Source of the DNA: Noviherbaspirillum sp. L7-7A
GTDB taxonomy: Bacteria > Pseudomonadota > Gammaproteobacteria > Burkholderiales > Burkholderiaceae_D
Assembly: GCF_019052805.1 (NCBI RefSeq)
Contig: NZ_JAHQRJ010000001.1
Span: forward strand, 434,001-498,000
Direction: 5' to 3'
DNA: 64,000 nt
The position numbers and the translations under genes are program-made. A model generated the notes under the pieces. It worked only from the letters and a program-made list of their open reading frames with translations, was not told where the DNA came from and ran no database searches. Positions 52,679 to 61,101 of this stretch are shown in pieces; within the stretch, counting starts at the first letter, position 1; each line of letters begins with the position of its first letter.

Positions 52679-54724
52679 ATGGGCTTGTCCTCTCCCGGCA
52701 TCGGTTCCAACCTGGACATCAACACCATCGTGACCCAGCTGATGTCGGTTGAAGGACGCAAGCTGACTTCGCTCCAGACCCAGGAAGCGTCCTACCAGTC
52801 CAAGGTGTCGGCCTTCGGGCAGGTGCAAAGCGCATTTTCGACATTCCAGACCGCCGTCAATTCACTGTCGACGGTGCAGCAGTTCCAGGCCGCCACCGCC
52901 AGCGTGGCCGATGCCGCAGTGCTGTCGGCCAAGGCGACGTCGGCCGCCACGCCCGGCGCCTATGCGCTGGAAGTGAGCAAGCTGGCGCAGGCCCAGAAGC
53001 TTGTGACAGCAGGCCAGGCATCGACCGCGACGACGGTAGGCACCGGCACCATCACCTTCCAGTTCGGCACCATCGCCGGAGCGGTTGAAACCCCGGCCGG
53101 CTCAGGCATCTATCCCGCGCCGCCCAGGAACGCCGACGGCACCTACACCGGCGCGACCTTCAAGCCCGGCACCGCTGAAAGCAAGACCGTCACCATCGGC
53201 TCCAGCAACAATTCCCTGGCCGGCATACGCGATGCAATCAATGGCGCCAAGATCGGCGTGACCGCCACCATCGTCAACGATGGCGGCGCCCAGCCCAACC
53301 GTCTGGTGCTGACCAATACCGCCACCGGCGAAGCCAGCAGCATGAAGATATCGGTATCTGACGACCCGGACGGCGGCCTGTCGGGCCTGCTCAACCATGA
53401 CCCGGCAAGCGCAACGCAGAACCTGAAGGAAACGGTGGCGGCGCAGGATGCCGAATTCACCCTCGACGGCCTGAAGGTGAAGAAGCCATCCAACACCGTC
53501 ACCGACGCCATTGCCGGCGTGACGCTCAACCTGGCCAAGACCAATGCCGGCAGCCCGACCACGCTGACGGTGGCGCGCGACAGCGCCTCGGTCGTATCGG
53601 CAGTCAACAAGTTCGTCAGCGCCTACAATGCCATCGCCAAGACCCTCAGCGATGCCTCCGCCTATAACGCCACCACCAAGACCGGGGCCATCCTGAATGG
53701 CGATTCCTCGATACGCGGTGCGCAAAGCCAGTTGCGCGGACTGCTGTCGAGCTCGATCGGCGGCGGCTATGGCGCCTACAGCCGGCTGTCCGACATCGGC
53801 GTGACGATGCAGAAGAATGGCAACCTGGAACTCGATACCGCCAAGCTGACCAAGGCCCTGGAGACCAACTTCAACGATGTGGCAGGGCTGTTCGCCGCGG
53901 CCGGCAAGGCCAGCGACAGCCTGGTGTCCTATACCACCTCGACCGCCGCCACCAAGGCCGGCGCCTACGGCCTGAACATCAGCCAGATGGCCAGCCAGAG
54001 CACGGTAACCGGGGCAGCGGCGCCGACGCAGCTGACATTCGCAGCGCCGGCCAATACGCTGTCGCTGGGCCTGGCCGGCGTGCAAAGCGAGATCACGCTC
54101 AATGACAGTTACGCCGATGCGGCCGCGCTGGCGCTGGACCTGCAATCGAAGATGAATGCCAGCAAGGCCTATGCCGGTTCGCCGGTGAAGGTGGCGGTGG
54201 TGGACGGCAAGATTGCGATCACGTCCGATGCTTACGGCAGCAGCTCGACGTTCACGGTGTCGGGCACCGCCGCCGAGCAGGTCTTCGGCGGCAGCCCCTT
54301 GTCGGTGGCGGGGGAGGATGTGGCTGGAACCATCAACGGCGCCAGCGCAACCGGCAAGGGCCGCATTCTGACCGCCGGCACTGGCGATGCGGAAGGCTTG
54401 CAGGTATCCATCACCGGCGGCGCCACGGGCGACCGTGGAACCATTAACTTCTCGCGTGGCTATGCGTCGCAGTTCGGCGCCCTGGTGGGTACCATCATCG
54501 GCGAGAACGGCAGCCTGGATGCCCGCACCAAGGGCCTGAATTCCTCGATCACCAGCCTGCGCAAGCAGCAGGAAGCGGAGCAGAACCGGCTGAGCAACCG
54601 CGAGGCGGCCCTGCGCAAGCAGTTCACCGCGCTCGACACCCAGATCAGCAAGCTCAATTCCGTGAGCTCCTACCTGACCCAGCAGCTGAAGCAGATCGCG
54701 TCGCTGTCGAGTTCTTCCGACTGA
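52679..54724 (+). CDS. fliD: Flagellar hook-associated protein 2 (filament cap)
   Basis: A 681-residue filament cap protein that guides flagellin folding at the tip. The N-terminus SSPGIGSNLDINTIVTQLMSVE and the coiled C-terminus (RKQQEAEQNRLSNREAALRKQFTALDTQISKLNSVSSYL) are conserved FliD ends. It is about 200 residues longer than E. coli FliD, with extra Ala/Thr-rich central domains, which is common in this order. The AAGGAG ribosome site sits before ATG 52679; the next gene begins 5 bases after the stop. Confidence 0.94.
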   Translation: MGLSSPGIGSNLDINTIVTQLMSVEGRKLTSLQTQEASYQSKVSAFGQVQSAFSTFQTAVNSLSTVQQFQAATASVADAAVLSAKATSAATPGAYALEVSKLAQAQKLVTAGQASTATTVGTGTITFQFGTIAGAVETPAGSGIYPAPPRNADGTYTGATFKPGTAESKTVTIGSSNNSLAGIRDAINGAKIGVTATIVNDGGAQPNRLVLTNTATGEASSMKISVSDDPDGGLSGLLNHDPASATQNLKETVAAQDAEFTLDGLKVKKPSNTVTDAIAGVTLNLAKTNAGSPTTLTVARDSASVVSAVNKFVSAYNAIAKTLSDASAYNATTKTGAILNGDSSIRGAQSQLRGLLSSSIGGGYGAYSRLSDIGVTMQKNGNLELDTAKLTKALETNFNDVAGLFAAAGKASDSLVSYTTSTAATKAGAYGLNISQMASQSTVTGAAAPTQLTFAAPANTLSLGLAGVQSEITLNDSYADAAALALDLQSKMNASKAYAGSPVKVAVVDGKIAITSDAYGSSSTFTVSGTAAEQVFGGSPLSVAGEDVAGTINGASATGKGRILTAGTGDAEGLQVSITGGATGDRGTINFSRGYASQFGALVGTIIGENGSLDARTKGLNSSITSLRKQQEAEQNRLSNREAALRKQFTALDTQISKLNSVSSYLTQQLKQIASLSSSSD

Positions 54725-54729
54725 GAATA

Positions 54730-55071
54730 ATGAATCACGACCATCCCATGCTTGATGATGCCCAGCTGCTGGATGCCTACCAGAAGATGGCCGACCTGTC
54801 GGCCAGGATGCTGGCTGCCACCGGCGAACGGGAATGGGAACTGCTGGCCGGGCAGGAGCAGCAGCAGGATGCGCTGTTTGCGATGCTGCAGCAGGCCGAC
54901 GCCGGCCAGCGGCGTCCTGCCGACGTGCTGCGCAGGCAGCAGGCGCTGATTGAACAGATCCTGGCCAACCAGGCCAAGCGCCGCGAACTGGCGCTGGAGT
55001 GGCGCGCGAGCGTTGGCGCTTTGCTCGACAGCGTTGACTCGGCACGGCGCATTGCCAGGGCTTACGGCTAG
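54730..55071 (+). CDS. fliT: FliT family flagellar export chaperone
   Basis: A 113-residue helical protein with FliT pattern: a helix DAQLLDAYQKMADLSARMLAA, WELLAGQEQQQDALFAML and a C-terminal helix. FliT chaperones FliD and, in enterobacteria, regulates FlhDC. It follows fliD by 5 bases and is probably co-translated. Divergence of FliT family is high, so the assignment rests on position as well as pattern. Confidence 0.8.
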   Translation: MNHDHPMLDDAQLLDAYQKMADLSARMLAATGEREWELLAGQEQQQDALFAMLQQADAGQRRPADVLRRQQALIEQILANQAKRRELALEWRASVGALLDSVDSARRIARAYG

Positions 55072-55206
55072 CGCAATTTCCATGACGGCCCGCTGCAATG
55101 GCGGGTGTTCCGCATGAGGCGACTGCCCTTGGGCTGCGGTCCCGTGTTTTCCTTCTTCCTCATCCCAAGGAAAATTTTTATGAGCAGGTAAAGCATCATG
55201 GAAGAC

Positions 55207-55239
55207 GTAGGGCGTAATACCCCGAAGGGGCATTATGCG
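55207..55239 (+). repeat. REP-like hairpin repeat, copy 3 (forward)
   Basis: GTAGG then GCGTAAT-A-CCCC / GGGG-C-ATTATGC with a GAA loop and central A.C mismatch. Inverted pair with copy 4, 48 bases away. Confidence 0.8.
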
Positions 55240-55287
55240 ATACCGCCACGGTAGCCACGCCAGCCCGGCGCTTGCAACGGCAGAGGC

Positions 55288-55321
55288 GGTGGAATGCCCC
55301 TTTGGGGTATTCCACCCTGCG
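55288..55321 (-). repeat. REP-like hairpin repeat, copy 4 (inverted)
   Basis: GGTGGAAT-G-CCCC / GGGG-T-ATTCCACC with TTT loop, followed by CTGCG. The central pair is G.U on this strand. Confidence 0.8.
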
Positions 55322-55505
55322 AATTTTCGATCCAATTTGCAGGTATGCATCGCTTTAACGCTTTCTTCTTCTCCCACCGAAAATTTTTATCGGCATTCAA
55401 TCCTGTAAACGCTAATGATTCATCCGGATGTGCCGTTAAGGAAAGTGAAATTGCAAACAAGCAGCGCCGGCAAGGCGGCGGCGCAGGGACTTCAAGGAGA
55501 GAGCA

Positions 55506-55973
55506 ATGTTTGGTTCGATGAACAAGGGCGCAAACGCCTACGCGAGTGTAGGCCTGGAAACCGGCGTGGCCGCAGCCAGCCCGCACAAGCTGATCGTGAT
55601 GCTGTTCGACGGCGCGCTCACCTCGCTCAATATCGCGCTGATCGAAATGCGCGCCAACAATGTGGCGGCCAAGGGCCGCGCCATTTCCAAGGCGATACGC
55701 ATCATCGAGGAAGGCCTGCGCGCCAGCCTGGACAGGTCGGCGGGCGGCGCCATCGCGGGCAGCCTGGATTCGCTGTACGAATACATTTCCGCTCGCCTGC
55801 TGCGCGCCAATCTGGAAAACCGCACGGAAGACATCGAAGAGGCGCAGCGCCTGCTGGGCGACCTGCGCGGCGCATGGCTGGCGATCGATCCCGAAGCCGC
55901 GGCACGCAGCCGCGCTGCCGCGATGCAGCCGCCGGCGGCCGCGCCGCAGGGCCTGCGCGCCTACGCAGTCTGA
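55506..55973 (+). CDS. fliS: Flagellar export chaperone FliS
   Basis: A 155-residue helical chaperone that binds the flagellin C-terminus before export. Conserved stretches are NAYASVGLETGVAAASPHKLIVMLFDGALTSLNIAL, and a later SLDSLYEYISARLLRAN. The C-terminal 30 residues are Ala/Pro-rich and likely disordered. It stands apart from fliT because of the repeat pair. ATG 55506 has a good ribosome site. Confidence 0.93.
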   Translation: MFGSMNKGANAYASVGLETGVAAASPHKLIVMLFDGALTSLNIALIEMRANNVAAKGRAISKAIRIIEEGLRASLDRSAGGAIAGSLDSLYEYISARLLRANLENRTEDIEEAQRLLGDLRGAWLAIDPEAAARSRAAAMQPPAAAPQGLRAYAV

Positions 55974-56128
55974 GCGGGAACGGCGCCGGCGCCAGCGTGT
56001 TCGATGGCGGTTGCACTGCACAATCGCCGCGGCTTTTGCGCAGAGCCGCACCGGCGGCCGGTTCCCCTGCTGCAAGACGCAGGGCCGTGCTATAAGACAG
56101 GCGTGCCGACTTGATGAAAGGTGACGCT

Positions 56129-56326
56129 ATGGCCAAGAAAGAGGAACTCGACGAGGAAACCCTGGCGCTGATTCACTGGTGCATCGAAGTGGAAGGGTTT
56201 CTGGTGAAGGGCGGCGCCACGGTGGAAGAAGCCCAGGAGCATATCGAGGAACAGATCGAGTGGTTCACCGACCAGTTCTACGACGGGCTGACGCCGGAGG
56301 AAGCGGCAAAGGAAGCGCTGGCCTGA
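56129..56326 (+). CDS. Small acidic conserved-looking protein, function unknown
   Basis: A 65-residue protein from ATG 56129 (behind AAAGG); ATG 56114 and TTG 56111 lie in the same frame upstream. It is Glu-rich and helical (EELDEETLALIHWCIEVEGFL, EEAQEHIEEQIEWFTDQFYDGL), without signal or membrane segment. No family was recognised. It sits alone between fliS and a hydrolase and has its own terminator. Confidence 0.65.
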   Translation: MAKKEELDEETLALIHWCIEVEGFLVKGGATVEEAQEHIEEQIEWFTDQFYDGLTPEEAAKEALA

Positions 56327-56342
56327 GGGCCGGCATCGCCAT

Positions 56343-56371
56343 ACGGCGCCTTCATTGAAGGCGCCGTTTTT
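56343..56371 (+). terminator. Rho-independent terminator after the small acidic protein
   Basis: Stem ACGGCGCCTTCA / TGAAGGCGCCGT followed by five T. Tight loop in the centre. Confidence 0.85.
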
Positions 56372-56399
56372 ATGTGAACTGCCATAACAAGGAAAAATC

Positions 56400-57245
56400 A
56401 TGAGACAAACCGCATTCCACGCCGCCGCCATGCTTGCCGCCCTGCTGGCAGCCGCTCCCCATCTGCATGCGCAGGACAAGGCAGAGAGCAAGGCCGAGGG
56501 CAAGACCGAGATCCAGTGGCTGGGCCAGGCCACGACCCGCATTACCACGCCGGGCGGCAAGGTGATCGTGATCGATCCCTGGGTCACCAGCAATCCGAAG
56601 ACGCCCGAGCAGTTCAAGTCGCTGGAGGCAATGGGCAAGGTCGACCTGATCCTGGTGACCCATGGCCACTTCGACCATTTCGCCGATGCGCCGGCGCTGG
56701 CCAAGCTTACCAATGCCCCGGTCTATGGCCCGGCAGGGCTGATGCAGTCGGTGGCGGCGCTGGGCATCTTGCCGGCCAGCCAGGCGGTGCGCTTCGGCAA
56801 GGGCGGCACGGTGACGCCGATCGGCGCGGACATCAAGATCACCCAGGTCCGTGCCGAGCACAGCTCGGAACTGGCCCACAAGAATGCCGCCACCGGCAAG
56901 GATGAAGTGCATGCTGGCGGCGAGCCGGCCGGCTTCGTCATCGAGCTTGAGAACGGCTTCAAGATCTACCACATGGGCGACACCGGCCTGTTTGGCGACA
57001 TGGCGTTCATCGGGTCGTACTACAAGCCGGACGTGGTGATGATTCCGATCGGCGGTCACTTCGTGATGTCGCCCAAGGACGCGGCCTATGCCACGAAGGA
57101 AATGATCAAGCCGCGCTTCGCCATTCCGATCCACTACGGCACCACGCCGCAGTTGAAGGGCACCACCGCCGAGTACATCAGCGCGCTGGGTCAGGGCCAG
57201 GCCAAGGTGTTTCCGATCAGCCCCGGCGAGAAGCTGACTTTCTGA
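56400..57245 (+). CDS. Exported metal-dependent hydrolase of the metallo-beta-lactamase fold (UPF0173/UlaG-like)
   Basis: A 281-residue protein with a signal peptide (residues 1-24, ending HAQ), then an MBL-fold domain of the UPF0173 type: LGQATTRITTPGGKVIVIDPWVTSNP, metal motif THGHFDHFAD with His88, His90, Asp92 and His93, HMGDTGLFGDM and PIGGHFVMSPKDAAYA, and IPIHYGT at the end. UPF0173 proteins are usually cytosolic; this one appears exported. Substrate unknown; relatives include lactonases and phosphodiesterase-like enzymes. Confidence 0.85.
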   Translation: MRQTAFHAAAMLAALLAAAPHLHAQDKAESKAEGKTEIQWLGQATTRITTPGGKVIVIDPWVTSNPKTPEQFKSLEAMGKVDLILVTHGHFDHFADAPALAKLTNAPVYGPAGLMQSVAALGILPASQAVRFGKGGTVTPIGADIKITQVRAEHSSELAHKNAATGKDEVHAGGEPAGFVIELENGFKIYHMGDTGLFGDMAFIGSYYKPDVVMIPIGGHFVMSPKDAAYATKEMIKPRFAIPIHYGTTPQLKGTTAEYISALGQGQAKVFPISPGEKLTF

Positions 57246-57304
57246 GCGGCGGGCGGGGGCATGCGTCCTGGTGGTCCGGGCCGCATGCGTCCTGATCGGC
57301 AACT

Positions 57305-57335
57305 GTAGCCTGGGTTGAGCAAAGCGAAACCCGGG
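57305..57335 (+). repeat. Outer arm of a composite palindrome, left
   Basis: GTAGCCTGGGTTGAGCAAAGCGAAACCCGGG, broken here for length: starts GTAGCCTGGG and ends AAACCCGGG. It matches the reverse complement of 57477-57507 in 29 of 31 bases. Confidence 0.85.
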
Positions 57336-57356
57336 TCGCCTCAAACCTCCGGCAGC

Positions 57357-57405
57357 GCAAGCACGCTCCCGGAATGGCAATCCGCCATTCCGGGAGCGTG
57401 CTTGC
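57357..57405. repeat. Perfect 22-bp hairpin at the centre of the composite palindrome
   Basis: Left arm 57357-57378 (GCAAGCACGCTCCC then GGAATGGC), loop AATCC, right arm 57384-57405 its exact complement. No T tract. Confidence 0.9.
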
Positions 57406-57476
57406 CTGAAGCGGTTCATCCGGCTGATTGGCATGCCGGCGTGTTGCGATTGCACCGGAGGAGTGGTGTGGCGGAT

Positions 57477-57507
57477 CCCGGGTTTCGCTGCGCTCAACCC
57501 AGGCTAC
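57477..57507 (-). repeat. Outer arm of the composite palindrome, right
   Basis: Reverse complement of the left arm with two mismatches (GC in place of AA). The repeat type, GTAG-CCxGG-TGAGC-AGCG, is widespread in proteobacterial intergenic DNA. Confidence 0.85.
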
Positions 57508-57523
57508 GGCGGCTGCGCGCTTC

Positions 57524-57928
57524 TTAATCCGTCACCTTGCCGCGCAGTGCCTTGATCTGACCGCGGCTGGACTTGGTCTCCAGCCGCTTCTTCTGCGAGC
57601 TGCGGGTTGGCCGCGTTGGCCGCCGCACCCGTTGCGGCACCGCCACCGCCTCGACGATGTCCTGCAGCCGCCGCAGCGCATCCTCGCGGTTCTGCTCCTG
57701 GCTGCGATGGGCCTGCGCCTTGATCACCAGCACGCCGTCGCGGGTGATGCGCTGGTCGTTCGATGCCAGCAGCCTTTCCTTGATGGCTTCCGGCAGCGAC
57801 GAGGCGCGGATGTCGAAGCGCAAATGAATCGCGCTGGACACCTTGTTGACGTTCTGCCCGCCGGCGCCCTGCGCCCGCACCGCGGTGATCTCGACCTCGC
57901 TTTCCGGTATCGGCGGCGCATGCAGCAT
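57524..57928 (-). CDS. arfB: Alternative ribosome-rescue factor ArfB (peptidyl-tRNA hydrolase)
   Basis: A 134-residue stand-alone release-factor-like protein. The catalytic GGQ motif is at residues 23-25 ([16 protein letters not shown]). The C-terminal tail is highly basic ([19 protein letters not shown]), typical of ArfB (YaeJ), which enters the empty mRNA channel of stalled ribosomes and releases the nascent chain. ATG 57928 lies two bases after the LysR stop; a GTG at 57934 overlaps that stop as GTGA and is an alternative coupled start. Its 3' end faces the composite palindrome. Confidence 0.92.
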   Translation of the reverse strand: MLHAPPIPESEVEITAVRAQGAGGQNVNKVSSAIHLRFDIRASSLPEAIKERLLASNDQRITRDGVLVIKAQAHRSQEQNREDALRRLQDIVEAVAVPQRVRRPTRPTRSSQKKRLETKSSRGQIKALRGKVTD

Positions 57929-57930
57929 GG

Positions 57931-58833
57931 TCACGCCTTCCTGTCCGGGCCGATGCCGCGGATCACTTCCACCAGTTCACGGGCATAGTGCGGCAGGCCT
58001 TCCAGCGTCTGCACCACCACGCTGCGCTCGCGCAGCGCCCACGGCTCGGTCAGTTCCACCAGGGACAGCTGCATGGTGCGGCTGTGCCGCAGCGCCGCCG
58101 ACTGCGGCAGGATGCCGATGCCGACCCGGGCCTCGACCATGCGGCACATCGCCTCGAAGCCGCGCACCTGGATGCGCAGCTCCAGCCGCTGGCCGGCCTC
58201 GGACACGATACGGTTCAGGAAATGCCACAGCGTGCTGCCTTCATGCAGGCCGATATGGGGATAGGCCAGGGTATCGGCAAAGGCCACGCTGCCGGCATGG
58301 GCGAGCGGATGGTCGGGCGCAGTCGCCAGCACCAGCCTGTCGGTGGAAAAATTGATGATCTCCAGGCCCTGTCCCTGCACGGGCCCGGCGGCGATGCCGA
58401 TGTCGGCCGTGCCTTCCTGTATGCCGCGCACGATGTCCTGGTTCAGCCTTTCCTCCAGCGCCACATTGACCTGCGGATGGCGGGCCAGGAAGGCGCCCAG
58501 CACTTCCGGCATGAACTCGGTGACGGCGGTGGTATTGGCGAAGATGCGGATATGGCCCTTGATGCCATTGTTGTACTGCTGCATGTCGCTCTTGAGGCGT
58601 TCCACCTGCTGCATGAACTGCTGGGCATGGCCGAGCAGCGTCTCGCCGGCCGGCGACAGCTGCACCCCCTTGTTCTCGCGGTAGAGCAGGCGCATGCCGA
58701 AGCGCGACTCCAGCTCCTTGATGCGGTTGCTGGCTGCGGCCAGCGACATGCGGCTGCGCTCGGCCGCGCGGGTCAGGCTCTTCAGTTCGGCGATATGGAT
58801 GAACAAACGCAGGTCGGTCAGGTCGAACAGCAT
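57931..58833 (-). CDS. LysR family transcriptional regulator
   Basis: A 300-residue regulator. The N-terminal winged HTH is at about 1-65 ([36 protein letters not shown]), then a linker helix and a type-2 periplasmic-binding effector domain. The start [11 protein letters not shown] is canonical. It is divergent from the catabolic cluster starting at 58979 and is likely its activator. Its stop overlaps the arfB region. The ligand is unknown; a dicarboxylic acid or its CoA ester would fit the neighbours. Confidence 0.92.
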   Translation of the reverse strand: MLFDLTDLRLFIHIAELKSLTRAAERSRMSLAAASNRIKELESRFGMRLLYRENKGVQLSPAGETLLGHAQQFMQQVERLKSDMQQYNNGIKGHIRIFANTTAVTEFMPEVLGAFLARHPQVNVALEERLNQDIVRGIQEGTADIGIAAGPVQGQGLEIINFSTDRLVLATAPDHPLAHAGSVAFADTLAYPHIGLHEGSTLWHFLNRIVSEAGQRLELRIQVRGFEAMCRMVEARVGIGILPQSAALRHSRTMQLSLVELTEPWALRERSVVVQTLEGLPHYARELVEVIRGIGPDRKA

Positions 58834-58978
58834 GATGGCTTCCAGATGAGGCAGGCCGGTATTTTACGGCGCGCGACGATGCTTCACGAAAATGATAGCC
58901 CCCCTTAGAAAATTGCAGATTGCGCAAGACGGCATCAGACAGCACACTGGCCGCCAATCCGACATGACAGGAAACGCG

Positions 58979-59830
58979 ATGACAGACCATGCTTTCGACC
59001 TGCCGCTGCTGCAGCAGTGGGTGGGCAGGACCGAAGTGAAGGAAGACCTGATCCAGCCGGCCATGTCCGCGGCGCTGGCCGCCACGCTGGACCAGGCCGC
59101 CCCGGTTGCGGCGCTGCCGCCGCTGTGGCACTGGATCTATTTCTGGACCGTGGCGCCGGCATCCGAGGTCGGCGCCGACGGCCATCCGCAGCGCGGCGGC
59201 TTCCTGCCGCCGGTGCCGCTGCCGCGCCGCATGTGGGCCGGCGGCCGCCTCGTCTTCACCGCGCCGCTGGCCATCGGCGAGGCGGCGACCCGCACTTCGC
59301 GCATCCTCGATGTGCAGGCCAAGGCCGGTGCCAGCGGGCAGCTGGCCTTCGTCACGGTGCGCCATGAGATTGCGCAGAACGGGCGCATTGCGGTCACCGA
59401 GGAGCATGACATCGTCTACCGCGACCTGCCGCAGCCTGGCGCCGCCGCGCCGGCCGGCAAGCCCGCGCCGCAGGAGGCAGCGTGGACACGGGAGATCGTG
59501 CCCGACCCGGTGCTGCTGTTTCGTTATTCCGCGCTGACCTTCAACGGCCACCGCATCCATTACGACCGCAGCTACGTCACCGGTGTCGAAGGCTATCCGG
59601 GCCTGATCGTGCATGGCCCGCTGATTGCCACGCTGCTGCTGGACCTGCTGCGCCGCAATATGCCGGACGCGGTAGTGAAGGAATTCAGCTTCAGGGCGGT
59701 GGGGCCGCTGTTTGACATCGAGCCCTTCACTGTATGCGGCCAGCCCGGCGCGGACGGCCGCGTGAGGCTATGGGCCAGGAACCAGCGGGGCGAACTGGCG
59801 ATGCAGGCCGAAGCGTTGATCAGCGCCTGA
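58979..59830 (+). CDS. FAS1-like / MaoC-type hydratase (mesaconyl- or itaconyl-CoA hydratase-like)
   Basis: A 283-residue double-hotdog protein. The first half has an FAS1-like dehydratase region with PPLWHWIYFW and RMWAGGRLVF; the second carries a MaoC-type pattern RYSALTFNGHRIHYDRSYVTGVEGYPGLIVHGPLIATLLLDLLRR. Relatives include 3-methylfumaryl-CoA, mesaconyl-C4-CoA and itaconyl-CoA hydratases. ATG 58979 has AGGA seven bases upstream; ATG 58964 in frame is an alternative. First gene of a five-gene cluster with acyl-CoA dehydrogenase, CoA-transferase, MmgE/PrpD and CitE proteins, divergent from the LysR gene. Confidence 0.82.
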   Translation: MTDHAFDLPLLQQWVGRTEVKEDLIQPAMSAALAATLDQAAPVAALPPLWHWIYFWTVAPASEVGADGHPQRGGFLPPVPLPRRMWAGGRLVFTAPLAIGEAATRTSRILDVQAKAGASGQLAFVTVRHEIAQNGRIAVTEEHDIVYRDLPQPGAAAPAGKPAPQEAAWTREIVPDPVLLFRYSALTFNGHRIHYDRSYVTGVEGYPGLIVHGPLIATLLLDLLRRNMPDAVVKEFSFRAVGPLFDIEPFTVCGQPGADGRVRLWARNQRGELAMQAEALISA

Positions 59831-59845
59831 AGCCAGCAAGGATCG

Positions 59846-59876
59846 CAGGGTGCATTACGCGAAGCGCAATGCACCG
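59846..59876 (+). repeat. REP-like hairpin repeat, copy 5 (single)
   Basis: AGGGTGCATT-A-CGC / GCG-C-AATGCACC with GAA loop and central A.C mismatch. Unpaired copy between the hydratase and acyl-CoA dehydrogenase genes. Confidence 0.72.
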
Positions 59877-59931
59877 CTTCCGCCGCACCCCTCATCGCCA
59901 CCGCTACCGACAACGACAACAGGAGCCCACC

Positions 59932-61092
59932 ATGCATCAACATAACGACCCCTACCAGGACATCCGTGACGCGGTGCGCGCGCTGTGCACGGAATTCCCG
60001 GCCGAGTACTTCCGCAAGGTCGACGAGCAGCGTGGCTATCCGGAAGCCTTCGTCAATGCATTGACCAAGGCCGGCTGGCTGGCGGCGCTCATACCGCAGG
60101 AATACGGCGGCTCCGGCCTGGGCCTGACCGAGGCCTCGGTGATCATGGAAGAAATCAACCGCTCCGGCGGAAATTCCGGCGCCTGCCACGGCCAGATGTA
60201 CAACATGGGCACGCTGCTGCGCCATGGCTCGGACCAGCAGAAGCAGTACTACCTGCCCAAAATCGCCAGCGGCGAACTGCGGCTGCAGTCGATGGCCGTG
60301 ACCGAGCCTTCCACCGGCACCGACACCACCAAGCTCAAGACCACCGCGGTGAAAAAGGGCGGCAAATACGTGGTCAATGGCCAGAAGGTGTGGATCTCGC
60401 GGGTGCAGCATTCCGACCTGATGATCCTGCTGGCGCGCACCACGCCGCTGGCCGAGGTGAAGAAGAAGTCCGAGGGCATGTCGATCTTCGTGGTCGACCT
60501 GCGCGAGGCAATCGGCAAGGGGCTGACCGTGCGGCCGATTCCCAACATGGTCAACCACGAGACCAGCGAACTGTTCTTCGAGAACCTGGAGATTCCTGAA
60601 GAGAACCTGATCGGCGAGGAAGGCAAGGGCTTCAAGTACATCCTGGACGGCCTCAATGCCGAACGCACCCTGATCGCCGCCGAATGCATAGGCGACGGCT
60701 ACTGGTTCATCGACAAGGTCACGAAGTACGTCTCCGAGCGCGAGGTGTTCGGCCGGCCGATCGGCCAGAACCAGGGCGTGCAATTCCCGATCGCCAAGGC
60801 TTTCGTCAACATCGAGGCGGCCAACCTGATGCGCTACAAGGCCTGCGCGCTGTTCGATGCGCACCAGCCCTGCGGCGCCGAAGCCAACATGGCCAAGATG
60901 CTGGCGGCCGATGCTTCGTGGGAAGCGGCCAATGCCTGCCTGCAGTTCCATGGCGGCTTCGGCTTCGCCGCCGAATACGATGTCGAGCGCAAGTTCCGCG
61001 AGACCCGGCTGTACCAGGTCGCGCCGATCTCGACCAACCTGATCCTGTCCTATGTGGCCGAGCACATGCTCGGACTGCCACGCTCGTTCTGA
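59932..61092 (+). CDS. Acyl-CoA dehydrogenase family protein
   Basis: A 386-residue flavoprotein with acyl-CoA dehydrogenase motifs: MAVTEPSTGTDTTKLKTTA (121-139), WISRVQHSDLMILLART and a C-terminal helix with FHGGFGFAAEYDVERKFRE. At the usual catalytic Glu position (medium-chain enzyme EGT) it reads YQVAPIST, without Glu. Instead Glu244 in GLNAERTLI aligns with the alternative catalytic Glu of isovaleryl- and long-chain enzymes (LDLERLV). So it should be active with the base on helix G, and may act on branched or dicarboxylic acyl-CoA. ATG 59932 has AGGAG. Second gene of the cluster. Confidence 0.87.
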   Translation: MHQHNDPYQDIRDAVRALCTEFPAEYFRKVDEQRGYPEAFVNALTKAGWLAALIPQEYGGSGLGLTEASVIMEEINRSGGNSGACHGQMYNMGTLLRHGSDQQKQYYLPKIASGELRLQSMAVTEPSTGTDTTKLKTTAVKKGGKYVVNGQKVWISRVQHSDLMILLARTTPLAEVKKKSEGMSIFVVDLREAIGKGLTVRPIPNMVNHETSELFFENLEIPEENLIGEEGKGFKYILDGLNAERTLIAAECIGDGYWFIDKVTKYVSEREVFGRPIGQNQGVQFPIAKAFVNIEAANLMRYKACALFDAHQPCGAEANMAKMLAADASWEAANACLQFHGGFGFAAEYDVERKFRETRLYQVAPISTNLILSYVAEHMLGLPRSF

Positions 61093-61101
61093 GGAAGCGC
61101 C

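Larger units (their letters stand above)
55072..55505. other. Intergenic region splitting fliT and fliS
   Basis: About 430 bases without a gene. It carries hairpin repeat copies 3 and 4 as an inverted pair (55207-55321). fliS starts after a GGAGAGAG ribosome site, so it must have its own promoter or rely on read-through. Confidence 0.6.
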
